64,000 nucleotides of DNA, taken from NCBI GenBank assembly GCA_020634115.1, contig JACKCH010000011.1, positions 682,001 through 746,000 of the forward strand, written 5' to 3'. This DNA is from Anaerolineaceae bacterium (GTDB lineage: Bacteria; Chloroflexota; Anaerolineae; Aggregatilineales; Phototrophicaceae). Within the stretch, counting starts at the first letter, position 1, and each line of letters opens with the position of its first letter. The notes below the pieces were generated by a model. It searched no databases, was not told the origin of the DNA, and was given only the letters and a program-made list of their open reading frames with translations. Shown piece after piece: positions 1-7,336 of this stretch. A program made the position numbers and the translations under genes.

Positions 1-1
1 C

Positions 2-238
2 TTTGGCAGGCTGCGGGTGGGCGGTGTGGAGGTGGATATTATCGGCGACATCGAAAAACGTCTGCCGGATGGCTCATGGGACGCGCCGCCGGACATCGCG
101 CATTGGCGGCGCTGGATTACCGCTACCGGGATTCGGCTGCCGGTGCTGGCACTGGAATATGAGGTTGAGGCCTACCGGAAGCTGGGGCGGCTGGAGCAGG
201 CGCAGCTTGTGAAAGATTTTCTAAGCATAGGTGAATAA
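2..238 (+). CDS. Nucleotidyltransferase-like protein, C-terminal part (5' end outside window)
   Basis: An open frame enters from the left edge and ends in TAA, leaving about 78 residues. The segment RVGGVEVDIIGDI followed by a Trp-rich stretch and the tail LALEYEVEAYRKLGR resembles the C-terminal half of small nucleotidyltransferase-fold proteins (aminoglycoside or lincosamide adenylyltransferase-like, also many uncharacterised ones), where a beta strand with acidic residues is followed by a conserved Glu-Ala-Tyr-Lys-Leu-Gly-Arg helix. The catalytic GS-x10-DxD region would lie upstream and cannot be seen. It could be a substrate-modifying enzyme or a toxin-antitoxin type MNT protein. The family call is inference from the tail only. 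Confidence 0.5.
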   Translation, partial: FGRLRVGGVEVDIIGDIEKRLPDGSWDAPPDIAHWRRWITATGIRLPVLALEYEVEAYRKLGRLEQAQLVKDFLSIGE

Positions 239-358
239 TAAATTTAGAATTGGTTATAGATAGCAAACCTGTCAAATCTTAATTGTTAAGCATTAAACAA
301 GGGCATACGATCAAATCATCTTAACAACGTTAGTTTGTCCAGATGAGGATATCGTATC

Positions 359-919
359 ATGCGTAAACTTGCTTTTCTATTCATTATCGCTTTGCTGACT
401 GTACCATTTTTCGTTATCGCACAGGGCGACCCGCACGAAAACGCCTGTTATGAAGGTGGTTCCATGTGGCGGGATAACGGGGATGGCTGCCCCACCGAAT
501 GGCACTGGACGGTGGGCTGGTATCTGGCTCAATGGGAAAACAATGGCGGCTGGAGCAACCCGGATAACTTCTTCCCCGAATGGGGCGACCCCCAGAACGT
601 GCTGCCACCCCGCGAAGTGGAAGAGGTTGAACCCGAATCGGTAATCGGCTGCCAATGGGCCACCGATGCGTCCTGGAACAATTTCTATGTGAAGTTCGGC
701 GCGAGTTACGCTCTGAGTGCGCCTCACCCGGTGTACCAGGACGCGACCTGCACGACACTGGCAGACCCAGCGACGATTCCCGCGCTCGTGAACGCCGACC
801 TGGTGTATGCGCCGTGGCAGACGACGGATGCTGATGCACGCTGCCAGGCCGCGTTCGGTAATCTCTTCAGCGCCCAGGGTTTATCAGAGGGTGACGTATA
901 CGCCTGTACGGCGGTCTAG
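359..919 (+). CDS. Secreted protein of unknown function
   Basis: The 186-residue product starts with a clear signal peptide: Lys/Arg at residues 2-3, a hydrophobic core to about residue 20, and a likely cut after VIA before QGD. The mature part is rich in Trp and acidic residues and has six Cys, which would fit disulfides in an exported protein. I recognise no catalytic motif. The frame is the only good one here, has a plausible ATG at 359, and is followed by a strong terminator at 944-969, so it is probably a single-gene unit. The 120 bases before it are AT-rich and probably hold its promoter. Confidence 0.6.
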   Translation: MRKLAFLFIIALLTVPFFVIAQGDPHENACYEGGSMWRDNGDGCPTEWHWTVGWYLAQWENNGGWSNPDNFFPEWGDPQNVLPPREVEEVEPESVIGCQWATDASWNNFYVKFGASYALSAPHPVYQDATCTTLADPATIPALVNADLVYAPWQTTDADARCQAAFGNLFSAQGLSEGDVYACTAV

Positions 920-943
920 TCCCGACTCACCCAGCTTTGCGGA

Positions 944-969
944 GGAGCGCCATGTGCGCTCCTTTTTTT
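944..969 (+). terminator. Rho-independent terminator
   Basis: A perfect 7-bp stem (GGAGCGC / GCGCTCC) with a 5-nt loop CATGT is followed directly by seven T residues. It sits 25 bases after the stop of the secreted protein and ends its transcript. A TATAAT box at 1005-1010 just downstream probably belongs to the next gene's promoter, although no good -35 is visible. Confidence 0.85.
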
Positions 970-1044
970 GTCACCTTGTCCCTTATCTCATCCGGTGGAT
1001 TTGCTATAATCGGCAGCTATTCGGCTATGAGAGGAGACAGCCCC

Positions 1045-1620
1045 ATGCCCGGTCACGACAACCCGCTCTTACTCGATTTCCCCGATTCGTTTGAAACCGA
1101 GCGCCTGTTGATCCGCGCCCCGCACCCTGGCGATGGTCGTGCGGTCAATGAGGCGGTGATCGAATCGCTGGATAACCTGCGCCCCTGGATGCCCTGGGCG
1201 CAAACCGCGCCAACGATTGAAGAAAACGAAACGTTCGTCCGCCGGGCTGCTGCTCAGTTTGCCCTGCGGGAAGACCTGCCGCTGTTTTTGTTCCGCAAAG
1301 CCGATAACCGCTTTGTGGGGGGGAGTGGATTGCACCGGATTGACTGGTCAGTGCCGCATTTTGAAATCGGCTACTGGGTGCGAACCAGCCTGGAAGGACA
1401 GGGGTACGTGACCGAAGCCGTCCACGGAATCGCCAATTTTGCGTTTACAGCCCTGAGTGCTGAACGGGTCGAGATTCGCTGTGATGTACGCAACGAACGC
1501 AGCGCTGCCGTCGCCCGGCGTGCCGGATTCAGGCTGGATGGCTGCCTGCGTCACGATGCGCGGGGGGCACGGGGCGAACTGCGCGATACCTACGTGTTTT
1601 CTAAAATACGCGGGGAGTAA
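1045..1620 (+). CDS. GNAT-family N-acetyltransferase (RimJ/RimL type)
   Basis: The product of about 191 residues is a GCN5-related acetyltransferase that would move the acetyl group of acetyl-CoA to an amine, often a protein N-terminus or a small amine. The hallmarks are ETERLLIRAPHPGD near the start, VGGSGLHRI in the middle, then IGYWV followed by GQGYVTEAV, which is the acetyl-CoA pyrophosphate loop of RimJ/RimL proteins, and RNERSAAVARRAGF in the C-terminal helix. I chose ATG 1045 because GAGGAG lies 8 bases ahead of it. The frame stays open further upstream to 937, but that part overlaps the terminator and promoter. The substrate cannot be read from sequence. Confidence 0.85.
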   Translation: MPGHDNPLLLDFPDSFETERLLIRAPHPGDGRAVNEAVIESLDNLRPWMPWAQTAPTIEENETFVRRAAAQFALREDLPLFLFRKADNRFVGGSGLHRIDWSVPHFEIGYWVRTSLEGQGYVTEAVHGIANFAFTALSAERVEIRCDVRNERSAAVARRAGFRLDGCLRHDARGARGELRDTYVFSKIRGE

Positions 1621-1645
1621 CCGGCACAACATCACAGGCTGCTGG

Positions 1646-2512
1646 TTACAAGCGGGGCGGGCCTGCCATGATTCGGGATTCGAGCGGGGCAGTATCCCAC
1701 TCCCGCCACAGATCGCCCCATCCCATGCCAAGCCGCAGCGGGCTGATGTCTTCAATCCACCAGGTCGCGCCAAGCCGTTCGTAGGCAGCGACGATATCCT
1801 GATCGTCGTTACGTCCGCCTGCCGTGACGCCCCCGGCAGCCAGGTCAAATGGCGCGGTACTGCTGCCCCGCTGCGTTTGCAGATAGGCCTGGATGTCTCC
1901 TAATTGTTCCGGCGTCATAGGGGCATTTGTGACGCCGGGGAACATGCCGTCATAGCGGGCGGCGCGGCGAAAAGGCGCTTTATGCGGCCAGTATCCCCCC
2001 ACCCAGACCGGAATCGGTTGGATAGGCGCGGGTAGAAATGTGGCGTCTTCCAGCTGATAATGCTGCCCGGTAAAACGAAACGGCTTTCCCTGCCAGAGAT
2101 TCGTCAGAATCGCCAGCCCCTCATCCAGTTTCTCCGCCCGAATTTTGGGGTCGTCCGCCTCGTGGAAGGTGCGGTACTCCCATTCAACCGGGTCGCCCAG
2201 CCCGACACCGAGGATCAACCGCCCGCCGGAGAGGTTCTGGAGCGTCACCGTCTCCCGCGCCACTTTCCAGGGGCGGCGGCGTGGTAAAGGCGTGACCAGT
2301 GTTCCCAGCATGATGCGTTTGGTCTGGACGGCAGCGGCGGCTAAGGTCATCCAGGGGTCGACGTGGGCATTCTGATCCAGCTCGCAGAACAGCAGATGAT
2401 CCCACAGGAAGAACCCATCCCATCCTGCGTCCTCGGCCTTACGTGCCAGGTCAAGCAGCCGGTGAATATCACCAAAAGCGCCAAAGTTCGGTAAATGTAC
2501 GCCGTATTTCAT
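1646..2512 (-). CDS. LLM-class (luciferase-like) F420/FMN-dependent oxidoreductase
   Basis: The product of about 288 residues begins MKYGVHLPNFGAFGD and contains WDGFFLWDHL, LGTLVTPLPRRRPWKVARE and LILGVGLGD, the standard beginning of the luciferase-like TIM-barrel family. Members use reduced F420 or FMN to oxidise or reduce small organics; the substrate is unknown. The start at 2512 has GGGAG 4 bases upstream; a longer frame to 2584 adds a tail not typical of the family. It converges on the GNAT gene (stops 25 bases apart). A possible minus promoter, TTGCTC-N16-TATAAC, lies at 2606-2633. Confidence 0.88.
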   Translation of the reverse strand: MKYGVHLPNFGAFGDIHRLLDLARKAEDAGWDGFFLWDHLLFCELDQNAHVDPWMTLAAAAVQTKRIMLGTLVTPLPRRRPWKVARETVTLQNLSGGRLILGVGLGDPVEWEYRTFHEADDPKIRAEKLDEGLAILTNLWQGKPFRFTGQHYQLEDATFLPAPIQPIPVWVGGYWPHKAPFRRAARYDGMFPGVTNAPMTPEQLGDIQAYLQTQRGSSTAPFDLAAGGVTAGGRNDDQDIVAAYERLGATWWIEDISPLRLGMGWGDLWREWDTAPLESRIMAGPPRL

Positions 2513-2825
2513 GATTCTCCCTTCCGGCTTTATTGGTCGGCAATCATCGTATCCAGAATGAAACGCCCCATGTGCCCCAAACATTGGGCTACTGCCTGCG
2601 CTTGCGTTATACTATTGTCAATTCGATGAGCAATTTTCCCGATTTCTCATGAAGCCACGTCAAAAATAGCGCCCCAACTCGTCAAAATTGGGTAGCGGTA
2701 TCTGCCGCCACAATCGGGTATACTCGTGCAGCGATTTCGCCGGGTATCCTGCCGGTTCGTGGATGAGTAAAATAGTGCGCAAGCAGACAACTGCATGAGA
2801 TCACAGTCAGAAAGGTTTTTTGGTT

Positions 2826-3929
2826 ATGGACTTTCAAAGCGAATATGTTCAACTGGCACTTTTTGGTCAGCAGTTTCAAATTCGCTACTACGGCCTGATT
2901 ATCGTCACCGGGATGATTATTGCGGCAATGGTAGCTGCGCGGCTGGCAAAGCGCGATCATCGTGACCCAGAGCATATCTGGGGCGCGCTAACCTGGGCGA
3001 TTATCCCCGGCATTATCCTGGCGCGGCTGTGGTTCGTGCTGTTCCCCCCGGTTACGCTGATCGAACGGGGCATGGATACCGCCTGGTTTTTGCAGAATTT
3101 TGGCGACCTGCAAAACGGCCCGCTGGCGATCTGGAGCGGCGGCCTGAGCATCTTTGGCGCGGTGCTGGGCGGCTTCCTGGGCGCGTACCTGTATTTCAGC
3201 CGCTGGCATAACCCGCTCACCAACTTCATTTCACGCTGGTGGTGGATTCCCACCGGGATCATCGGCATCCTGGTAGCGATTGCCGGGATTACCGGGCAGA
3301 ACACACTGGCAACCGTGTTAGGTATCCTGCTGGTGGTGATCGTTGCCCTGTCGTTTATCCCCATCGTGCGGCGGTGGTTCGCCGGGGATGCCGGTGCGCC
3401 CTTCCCGGATGGTGGGATGCGCCTGTGGCCGTGGTTGGACATCGCAGCCGTAGCACTGCCGATAGGGCAGGCCATTGGCCGCTGGGCGAACTACGTCAAT
3501 CAGGAACTCTACGGGACGGTGACAACCCTTCCCTGGGGCATTACGATTGACTCGGCGCACCGGGTCGCGCCGTATACGAGTACGGTGGAATTCCCGGTGG
3601 CGACGGCTAAATTCCACCCGCTGTTCCTGTATGAATCGCTGTGGAGCATCCTGGCGTTTATCGTGCTGCTGAATATCTTCCTACGCTACCGAAACCGCCT
3701 GTTCCCAGGGGACATTTTCCTGCTGTATGTAGCGCAGTATGCCTTTATCCGCTTCCTGCTCGAATTCCTCCGTGTTGAGGTGGCGTACCTGCCAGGGACG
3801 ACCATCAACAGTTCGCAGGTGGCAACCGCGCTCGCCTTCATCGCGGCACTCGCGTTTTTCTTCTACCGACATCGTCCGGGCGCGGTGTATGTGCCAAAAG
3901 AGGATGAAACTGCCGTGCACCACGCCTAA
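2826..3929 (+). CDS. lgt: Prolipoprotein diacylglyceryl transferase
   Basis: Lgt attaches diacylglycerol from phosphatidylglycerol to the lipobox cysteine of prolipoproteins in the cytoplasmic membrane. The product (about 367 residues) has at least seven hydrophobic segments, the N-terminal RYYGLIIVTGMIIA segment typical of Lgt, and the signature GRWANYVNQELYG. The segment corresponding to the E. coli H103 loop reads SGGLSIFGAVLGG, with Phe in place of His, a kind of substitution seen in other phyla. It is longer than E. coli Lgt (291 aa) because of an extra hydrophobic stretch around residues 140-185. ATG 2826 is preferred to TTG 2820. Several lipoproteins in this window (42255, 51343) are its expected substrates. 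A terminator follows at 3962. Confidence 0.93.
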   Translation: MDFQSEYVQLALFGQQFQIRYYGLIIVTGMIIAAMVAARLAKRDHRDPEHIWGALTWAIIPGIILARLWFVLFPPVTLIERGMDTAWFLQNFGDLQNGPLAIWSGGLSIFGAVLGGFLGAYLYFSRWHNPLTNFISRWWWIPTGIIGILVAIAGITGQNTLATVLGILLVVIVALSFIPIVRRWFAGDAGAPFPDGGMRLWPWLDIAAVALPIGQAIGRWANYVNQELYGTVTTLPWGITIDSAHRVAPYTSTVEFPVATAKFHPLFLYESLWSILAFIVLLNIFLRYRNRLFPGDIFLLYVAQYAFIRFLLEFLRVEVAYLPGTTINSSQVATALAFIAALAFFFYRHRPGAVYVPKEDETAVHHA

Positions 3930-3961
3930 GCGTGACGGGCTGCAAAAGAGATTATCACGAT

Positions 3962-3993
3962 GGGCTGCTCGCTGCTGGGGCAGCCCGTTTTTT
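3962..3993 (+). terminator. Rho-independent terminator of lgt
   Basis: A 7-bp GC-rich stem (GGGCTGC / GCAGCCC) with an 11-nt loop is followed by a run of six T after one G. It lies about 30 bases past the lgt stop. The rest of the 3930-4255 gap holds the two repeats listed next and a probable promoter for the small membrane gene at 4256. Confidence 0.8.
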
Positions 3994-4058
3994 GTTTCGC
4001 CATGTGCAAGCCCTTGCTGAGTCGTTATAATCCAATTTTCAGACGTCGGTGGTTCGAT

Positions 4059-4090
4059 GTCAGTTTTCAGTGATCGGTTGTCAGTGGTCA
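4059..4090. repeat. TCAGT-rich dispersed repeat
   Basis: The stretch carries repeated TCAG units (GTCAGTTTTCAGTGATC then GTTGTCAGTGGTCAG). A related stretch lies at 16911-16936. Such low-complexity TCAGT elements are common in intergenic DNA of repeat-rich filamentous bacteria. No function is visible. Confidence 0.5.
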
Positions 4091-4133
4091 GCAGGCGTGT
4101 AGAGGCTGTTTGAATATTCACTGTCTTCGCTGG

Positions 4134-4160
4134 GTAGGGGCATGATATATCATGCCCTAC
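4134..4160. repeat. GTAGGG palindromic intergenic element
   Basis: GTAGGG-G-CATGATATATCATG-CCCTAC forms a near-perfect hairpin with a single unpaired G. It belongs to the GTAGGGG...CCCCTAC family that recurs at 4829, 7144, 16986 and 31861 in this window. It has no T-run, so it is more likely a repeat than a terminator. Confidence 0.65.
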
Positions 4161-4255
4161 GGGAAAAATCTCGAATTTTTAAATCGGCTCTAAGGCCGAA
4201 TCAAAACGCCACAGACCACTGATGATTTCTTAACGTATCAGCAGGTTTAGGAAAT

Positions 4256-4756
4256 ATGCAATCAAAACGAATTTGGATTATCGCGCTGGCGATCATCGTC
4301 AGCATTCTCATTGTGATTGTGGTGACTTACGCACTGACCCCGCAGAACACTGACCCGGCGTATCTGGCGGCGCTGGAATTCGTAGAGGCGGTGCGGCAGC
4401 AAGACGACCCGACGGCCTTCGCGCTTTTGAGTGATGACCTGCAAACCTACGTCCGTGACAATTGCCCGGATGGGAGCGTTTCGGCCTGTATCAACGCCTA
4501 TACCCCGCCGGAATGGGGCAAGATGCTCAGTGCCGTTTTCCGTCGGGCGGCGCCGGATGGCCCCAATTTTGATGTGGATATTATCGCCACGTATGCCGAG
4601 GATAAGGGCTTCAGCGGCGTGTGTATCTACCAACGCATGGAGCAGGATGCCGCCGGAGAGTGGAAAGTGTACGCCTGGGCGGGGTATGTCTCATGCGGGG
4701 ATGGCGCGTCCCGGAACATGGCTCACAATCTTGACGCCCCGAACCGCGTGCCATAA
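4256..4756 (+). CDS. Membrane-anchored protein of unknown function
   Basis: The 166-residue product has one N-terminal transmembrane segment (about residues 6-27, IIALAIIVSILIVIVVTYAL preceded by Lys-Arg) and an extracytoplasmic domain of about 135 residues. The domain opens with YLAALEFVEAVRQQDD, a helix reminiscent of NTF2-like or DUF4878-type lumazine-binding folds that often begin this way in exported proteins, and has four Cys. No catalytic residues are recognisable. It appears to be a single gene in a repeat-rich gap. The exported location is fairly sure; the fold is a guess. Confidence 0.6.
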   Translation: MQSKRIWIIALAIIVSILIVIVVTYALTPQNTDPAYLAALEFVEAVRQQDDPTAFALLSDDLQTYVRDNCPDGSVSACINAYTPPEWGKMLSAVFRRAAPDGPNFDVDIIATYAEDKGFSGVCIYQRMEQDAAGEWKVYAWAGYVSCGDGASRNMAHNLDAPNRVP

Positions 4757-4828
4757 GAATCCACGCCGGGAAATTGTGAGGTTAAGCATTTAATCAGGTC
4801 ATAAGTACGACTCGGTGGGTCAGGTTTT

Positions 4829-4893
4829 GGCGGACAGGGCAAGCCCTATCCCTACAAAACCCCATCGTAGGGATGCCCCTTTGGGCGTCCGCC
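4829..4893. repeat. Long palindromic intergenic element
   Basis: The ends GGCGGAC and GTCCGCC are inverted copies, and inside them CCCTAC and GTAGGG are a second inverted pair around an 11-nt centre. This is a larger, imperfectly folded member of the GTAGGG palindrome family. Confidence 0.65.
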
Positions 4894-4951
4894 GTTAAAA
4901 CCAAACGGTTGCCAGATTACGCTTCCGAATAGCGGGCTAATCTGGCGTCAC

Positions 4952-5251
4952 CTAGCCCTCTTCGTAATATTCGCCTTCGGTATAGGCGGCGCGGCGTTCC
5001 TGCGAGTGGAAGTACCAGGCTACCGCCAGGGTTGCCCCGCTAAAAACCGCTCCAATCACAATACCGACCACAATCGCTTGCAGTGGCACATTACCCTGCG
5101 CCAGGGAAGTCAGAATCATTAGAAAGATACTCAACACCATGCCGCCACCAGCAACCATCCCTGGATTCGCCCATTCACGGCGAATTGCCAGATAGAGGCC
5201 GACCAGGACAAGCGCGAACAAAGCAAATAAGATCAACGCGAAACCTTGCAT
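4952..5251 (-). CDS. Small integral membrane protein, three predicted TM segments
   Basis: The 99-residue product is mostly hydrophobic, with three likely membrane segments (residues 4-23, 32-51, 59-81) and a short acidic tail ending EGEYYEEG. ATG 5251 has GAGGGG 8 bases upstream, and this ribosome site overlaps the stop of the cyclase gene (5264), so the two are probably translated from one message. I do not recognise a family. An accessory membrane role is possible but not shown. Confidence 0.6.
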   Translation of the reverse strand: MQGFALILFALFALVLVGLYLAIRREWANPGMVAGGGMVLSIFLMILTSLAQGNVPLQAIVVGIVIGAVFSGATLAVAWYFHSQERRAAYTEGEYYEEG

Positions 5252-5263
5252 GTTGTTTTCCCC

Positions 5264-5896
5264 TCAATACTCCGCTTGTGGGCGTAAGACCGCGCGTACC
5301 GGTGAACCGCACGCGCCAGCGAGCTTTAGCGGTAGCGCGACCAGTTCATACTGGCCGTCGGGCACGCCGCGCAGTTGTAATGTCTCAATATTCACAATTT
5401 TATGACGGTTCAGCGCGTGGTGACATGGGAGATCAGTGCTGGTGAAGGCGTCCACCGAAGGCGAATCCAGGCCGATCAACCGGATTCCCAGCCCGGCCAG
5501 CCATGCGATCAGTTCCACGCTTAGATACGGGAAGGTTTCCGGCCACTGGTCGTCGGGCAGGTCGCTGACAGGACTGTGAATCAACAACCGTTCCGCCCCG
5601 GTCAGGTCAACATGGTCGAAATCCGCCGGGAACAAGGGGCCATCCCCCTTGCTCACAGTGACCACTCGCGCTTTCCCAATATAAGCATCCAGTGGCATCG
5701 CTGCCGGGTGAGCGCCATCCGCTTCGTAGTGATAATAGGCGTCGGCGTGTGTTCCCAGGTGGGCGGTGGTCGTGAAAGTTGTCAGATTGACCGAGTCGCC
5801 ATCTGCTAGCCGCATGACGTGAGTCAGCGTAAACGGCGTGTCGCCGGGCCAGACGCGCAGTGCCGACGAAATGGTGCGGGTGATATCGTAAAGCAT
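5264..5896 (-). CDS. kynB: Cyclase-family hydrolase, probable kynurenine formamidase (arylformamidase)
   Basis: KynB hydrolyses N-formylkynurenine to kynurenine and formate in tryptophan breakdown. The 210-residue length matches bacterial KynB. It opens LYDITRTISSALRVWPGDTP, has the metal-binding motif HLGTHADAYYH (His46, His50, Asp52, His56), then LIGLDSPSVDAF and the ending VALPLKLAGACGSPVRAVLR, which is very close to KynB endings. No kynA or kynU homologue is nearby, so the enzyme may work with genes elsewhere or on another cyclic or formyl amide. It overlaps the ribosome site of the small membrane gene downstream. Confidence 0.82.
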   Translation of the reverse strand: MLYDITRTISSALRVWPGDTPFTLTHVMRLADGDSVNLTTFTTTAHLGTHADAYYHYEADGAHPAAMPLDAYIGKARVVTVSKGDGPLFPADFDHVDLTGAERLLIHSPVSDLPDDQWPETFPYLSVELIAWLAGLGIRLIGLDSPSVDAFTSTDLPCHHALNRHKIVNIETLQLRGVPDGQYELVALPLKLAGACGSPVRAVLRPQAEY

Positions 5897-6240
5897 GATT
5901 GGTTTAGGTGTTCTCCCGGCAGTGGCAGAGCAGTTTCCAATAATCTGACTCTATCACAGAGTCGGATGAGGGAAACATTGTTTTCCCGAAACAATTGTCG
6001 GGGTTTGCTAACAGGTTGAACGGTGCTGGCCGCCAGTCACTGTTGAAGGGGACGGTGTAAATCTGCTATGCTTGTCGTGGAAAAACGCCTTTCCTGCTGA
6101 TGTTAGAAGTTACCGACAAAGCCGCTGAGAGCCAACCGCGCCCGGACATGCTTGATCTTGGTCGCTGCTGGTACGTCGCTGAAAATGACTGCTCCCGCCC
6201 TCATTCCACAGCGCGTATATGGATAGGAGATTCGAGAAAA
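5897..6240. other. Intergenic region between divergent genes
   Basis: This 344-base gap separates the divergent cyclase and glutaminyl cyclase genes and should hold both promoters. A frame continuous with the downstream gene is open from 6100, but that stretch is not signal-peptide-like and lacks a ribosome site. TTGAAG at 6042 and TATGCT at 6067 are a weak candidate plus-strand promoter with a long 19-base spacer. Nothing else is recognisable. Confidence 0.4.
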
Positions 6241-7134
6241 ATGATGGTACGTCGCTTTACAATTGTGATCCTGCTGTTTGCTGTATTGCTAGCCGCTAGC
6301 GCCGTCGCTCTGGCGCAGGACGTCACCCCGGAGTCAACCCCTGAGGCGGAAACCACCGAAGTTCCCGCTGCGACCCCAATACCCCCGGAAATTCTGGTGC
6401 CACAGGTGATCGAAGTCTATCCGCACGACACCGCCGCCTATACCCAGGGGCTGCTGCTGGATAACGGCCAATTGTACGAAAGCACTGGTCAACGTGGCGA
6501 GTCCACGCTGCGGTTGGTGAACCTGGAAACCGGCGAGGCCGTGCAGCAGGTTTCGGTAGATGACGCCTATTTTGCCGAGGGTCTGGCACTGGTGGATGAC
6601 CGTCTGATCCAACTAACCTGGCAGGCCGGGATCGCATTTGTCTACGACAAGGATACTTTCGAACAGGTCGGCACCTTTGACTACGAAGGGGAAGGTTGGG
6701 GGCTGTGTTATGACGGCGAGTCGCTCTATATGAGCGATGGCACCGACACGCTTACGCAGCGCAACCCAGAAACCTTTGAGGTGCTGAATACGTTGGTGGT
6801 GACGTATTTGGGCGATCCAGTCAGCGAATACGCCTTCCGGGGACAGCGGATTGACCTGTTGAACGAAATGGAATGTGTGGGCGATTCGATTTATGTCAAT
6901 GTCTGGCAGACGAACCTTATCTATCGGATTGACAAGAGCACCGGGGCGATCACCGGGCTGATTGACGCCAGCCAACTCCTGACACAGGAAGAATTCATTG
7001 AGGTGCTGACCGCCAGCAGTAACAATGTGCTGAATGGCATCGCCTATGACGTGGAAAACGATCAGTTCCTGCTCACCGGCAAACGCTGGCCGAAGCTGTT
7101 CCGGGTGGTATTCGTTCCCTACGAAGGGCAATAA
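6241..7134 (+). CDS. Secreted glutaminyl-peptide cyclotransferase (glutamine cyclotransferase family)
   Basis: This enzyme type converts N-terminal glutamine to pyroglutamate using a five-bladed beta-propeller. The 297-residue product has a signal peptide (MMVRRFTIVILLFAVLLAAS to about residue 22), a Pro/Thr/Glu-rich spacer, then the family core: QVIEVYPHDTAAYTQGL, LYESTGQRGESTLR, FAEGLAL, GEGWGLCYDGESLYMSDGT and the C-terminal LNGIAYD...FLLTGKRWP. GEGWGL followed by a D-G pair and the NGIA motif are strong family marks. ATG 6241 is preferred to an upstream ATG at 6100 because GGAG lies shortly before it and the signal peptide starts there. It is exported, possibly retained by the spacer. Confidence 0.9.
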   Translation: MMVRRFTIVILLFAVLLAASAVALAQDVTPESTPEAETTEVPAATPIPPEILVPQVIEVYPHDTAAYTQGLLLDNGQLYESTGQRGESTLRLVNLETGEAVQQVSVDDAYFAEGLALVDDRLIQLTWQAGIAFVYDKDTFEQVGTFDYEGEGWGLCYDGESLYMSDGTDTLTQRNPETFEVLNTLVVTYLGDPVSEYAFRGQRIDLLNEMECVGDSIYVNVWQTNLIYRIDKSTGAITGLIDASQLLTQEEFIEVLTASSNNVLNGIAYDVENDQFLLTGKRWPKLFRVVFVPYEGQ

Positions 7135-7143
7135 TTCGCAGCA

Positions 7144-7171
7144 TAGGGGCAGGTCAATGTGTCTGCCCCTA
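7144..7171. repeat. TAGGGGCAG palindromic element
   Basis: TAGGGGCAG and CTGCCCCTA form a perfect 9-bp inverted pair around a 10-nt centre just after the glutaminyl cyclase stop. It is part of the GTAGGGG palindrome family; it might also help end transcription but has no T-run. Confidence 0.65.
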
Positions 7172-7336
7172 CACATTTCCCACGTCCAGACAGAGTCCTG
7201 CAGGGTTTACACCCGCAGCGAATCGCGAAACTCTCTAATGGTATAGGACGATTCCGCGCCATTGTGATACATAAATTGCGTTAGAAATGCGCCATAGTTT
7301 CACTTAATAAAATACCCGATATCAAAGGTGATCGGC

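Noticed and set aside
6100..6240. Upstream extension of the glutaminyl cyclase
   Set aside because: In frame, but it would bury the signal peptide, and GGAG stands before ATG 6241.
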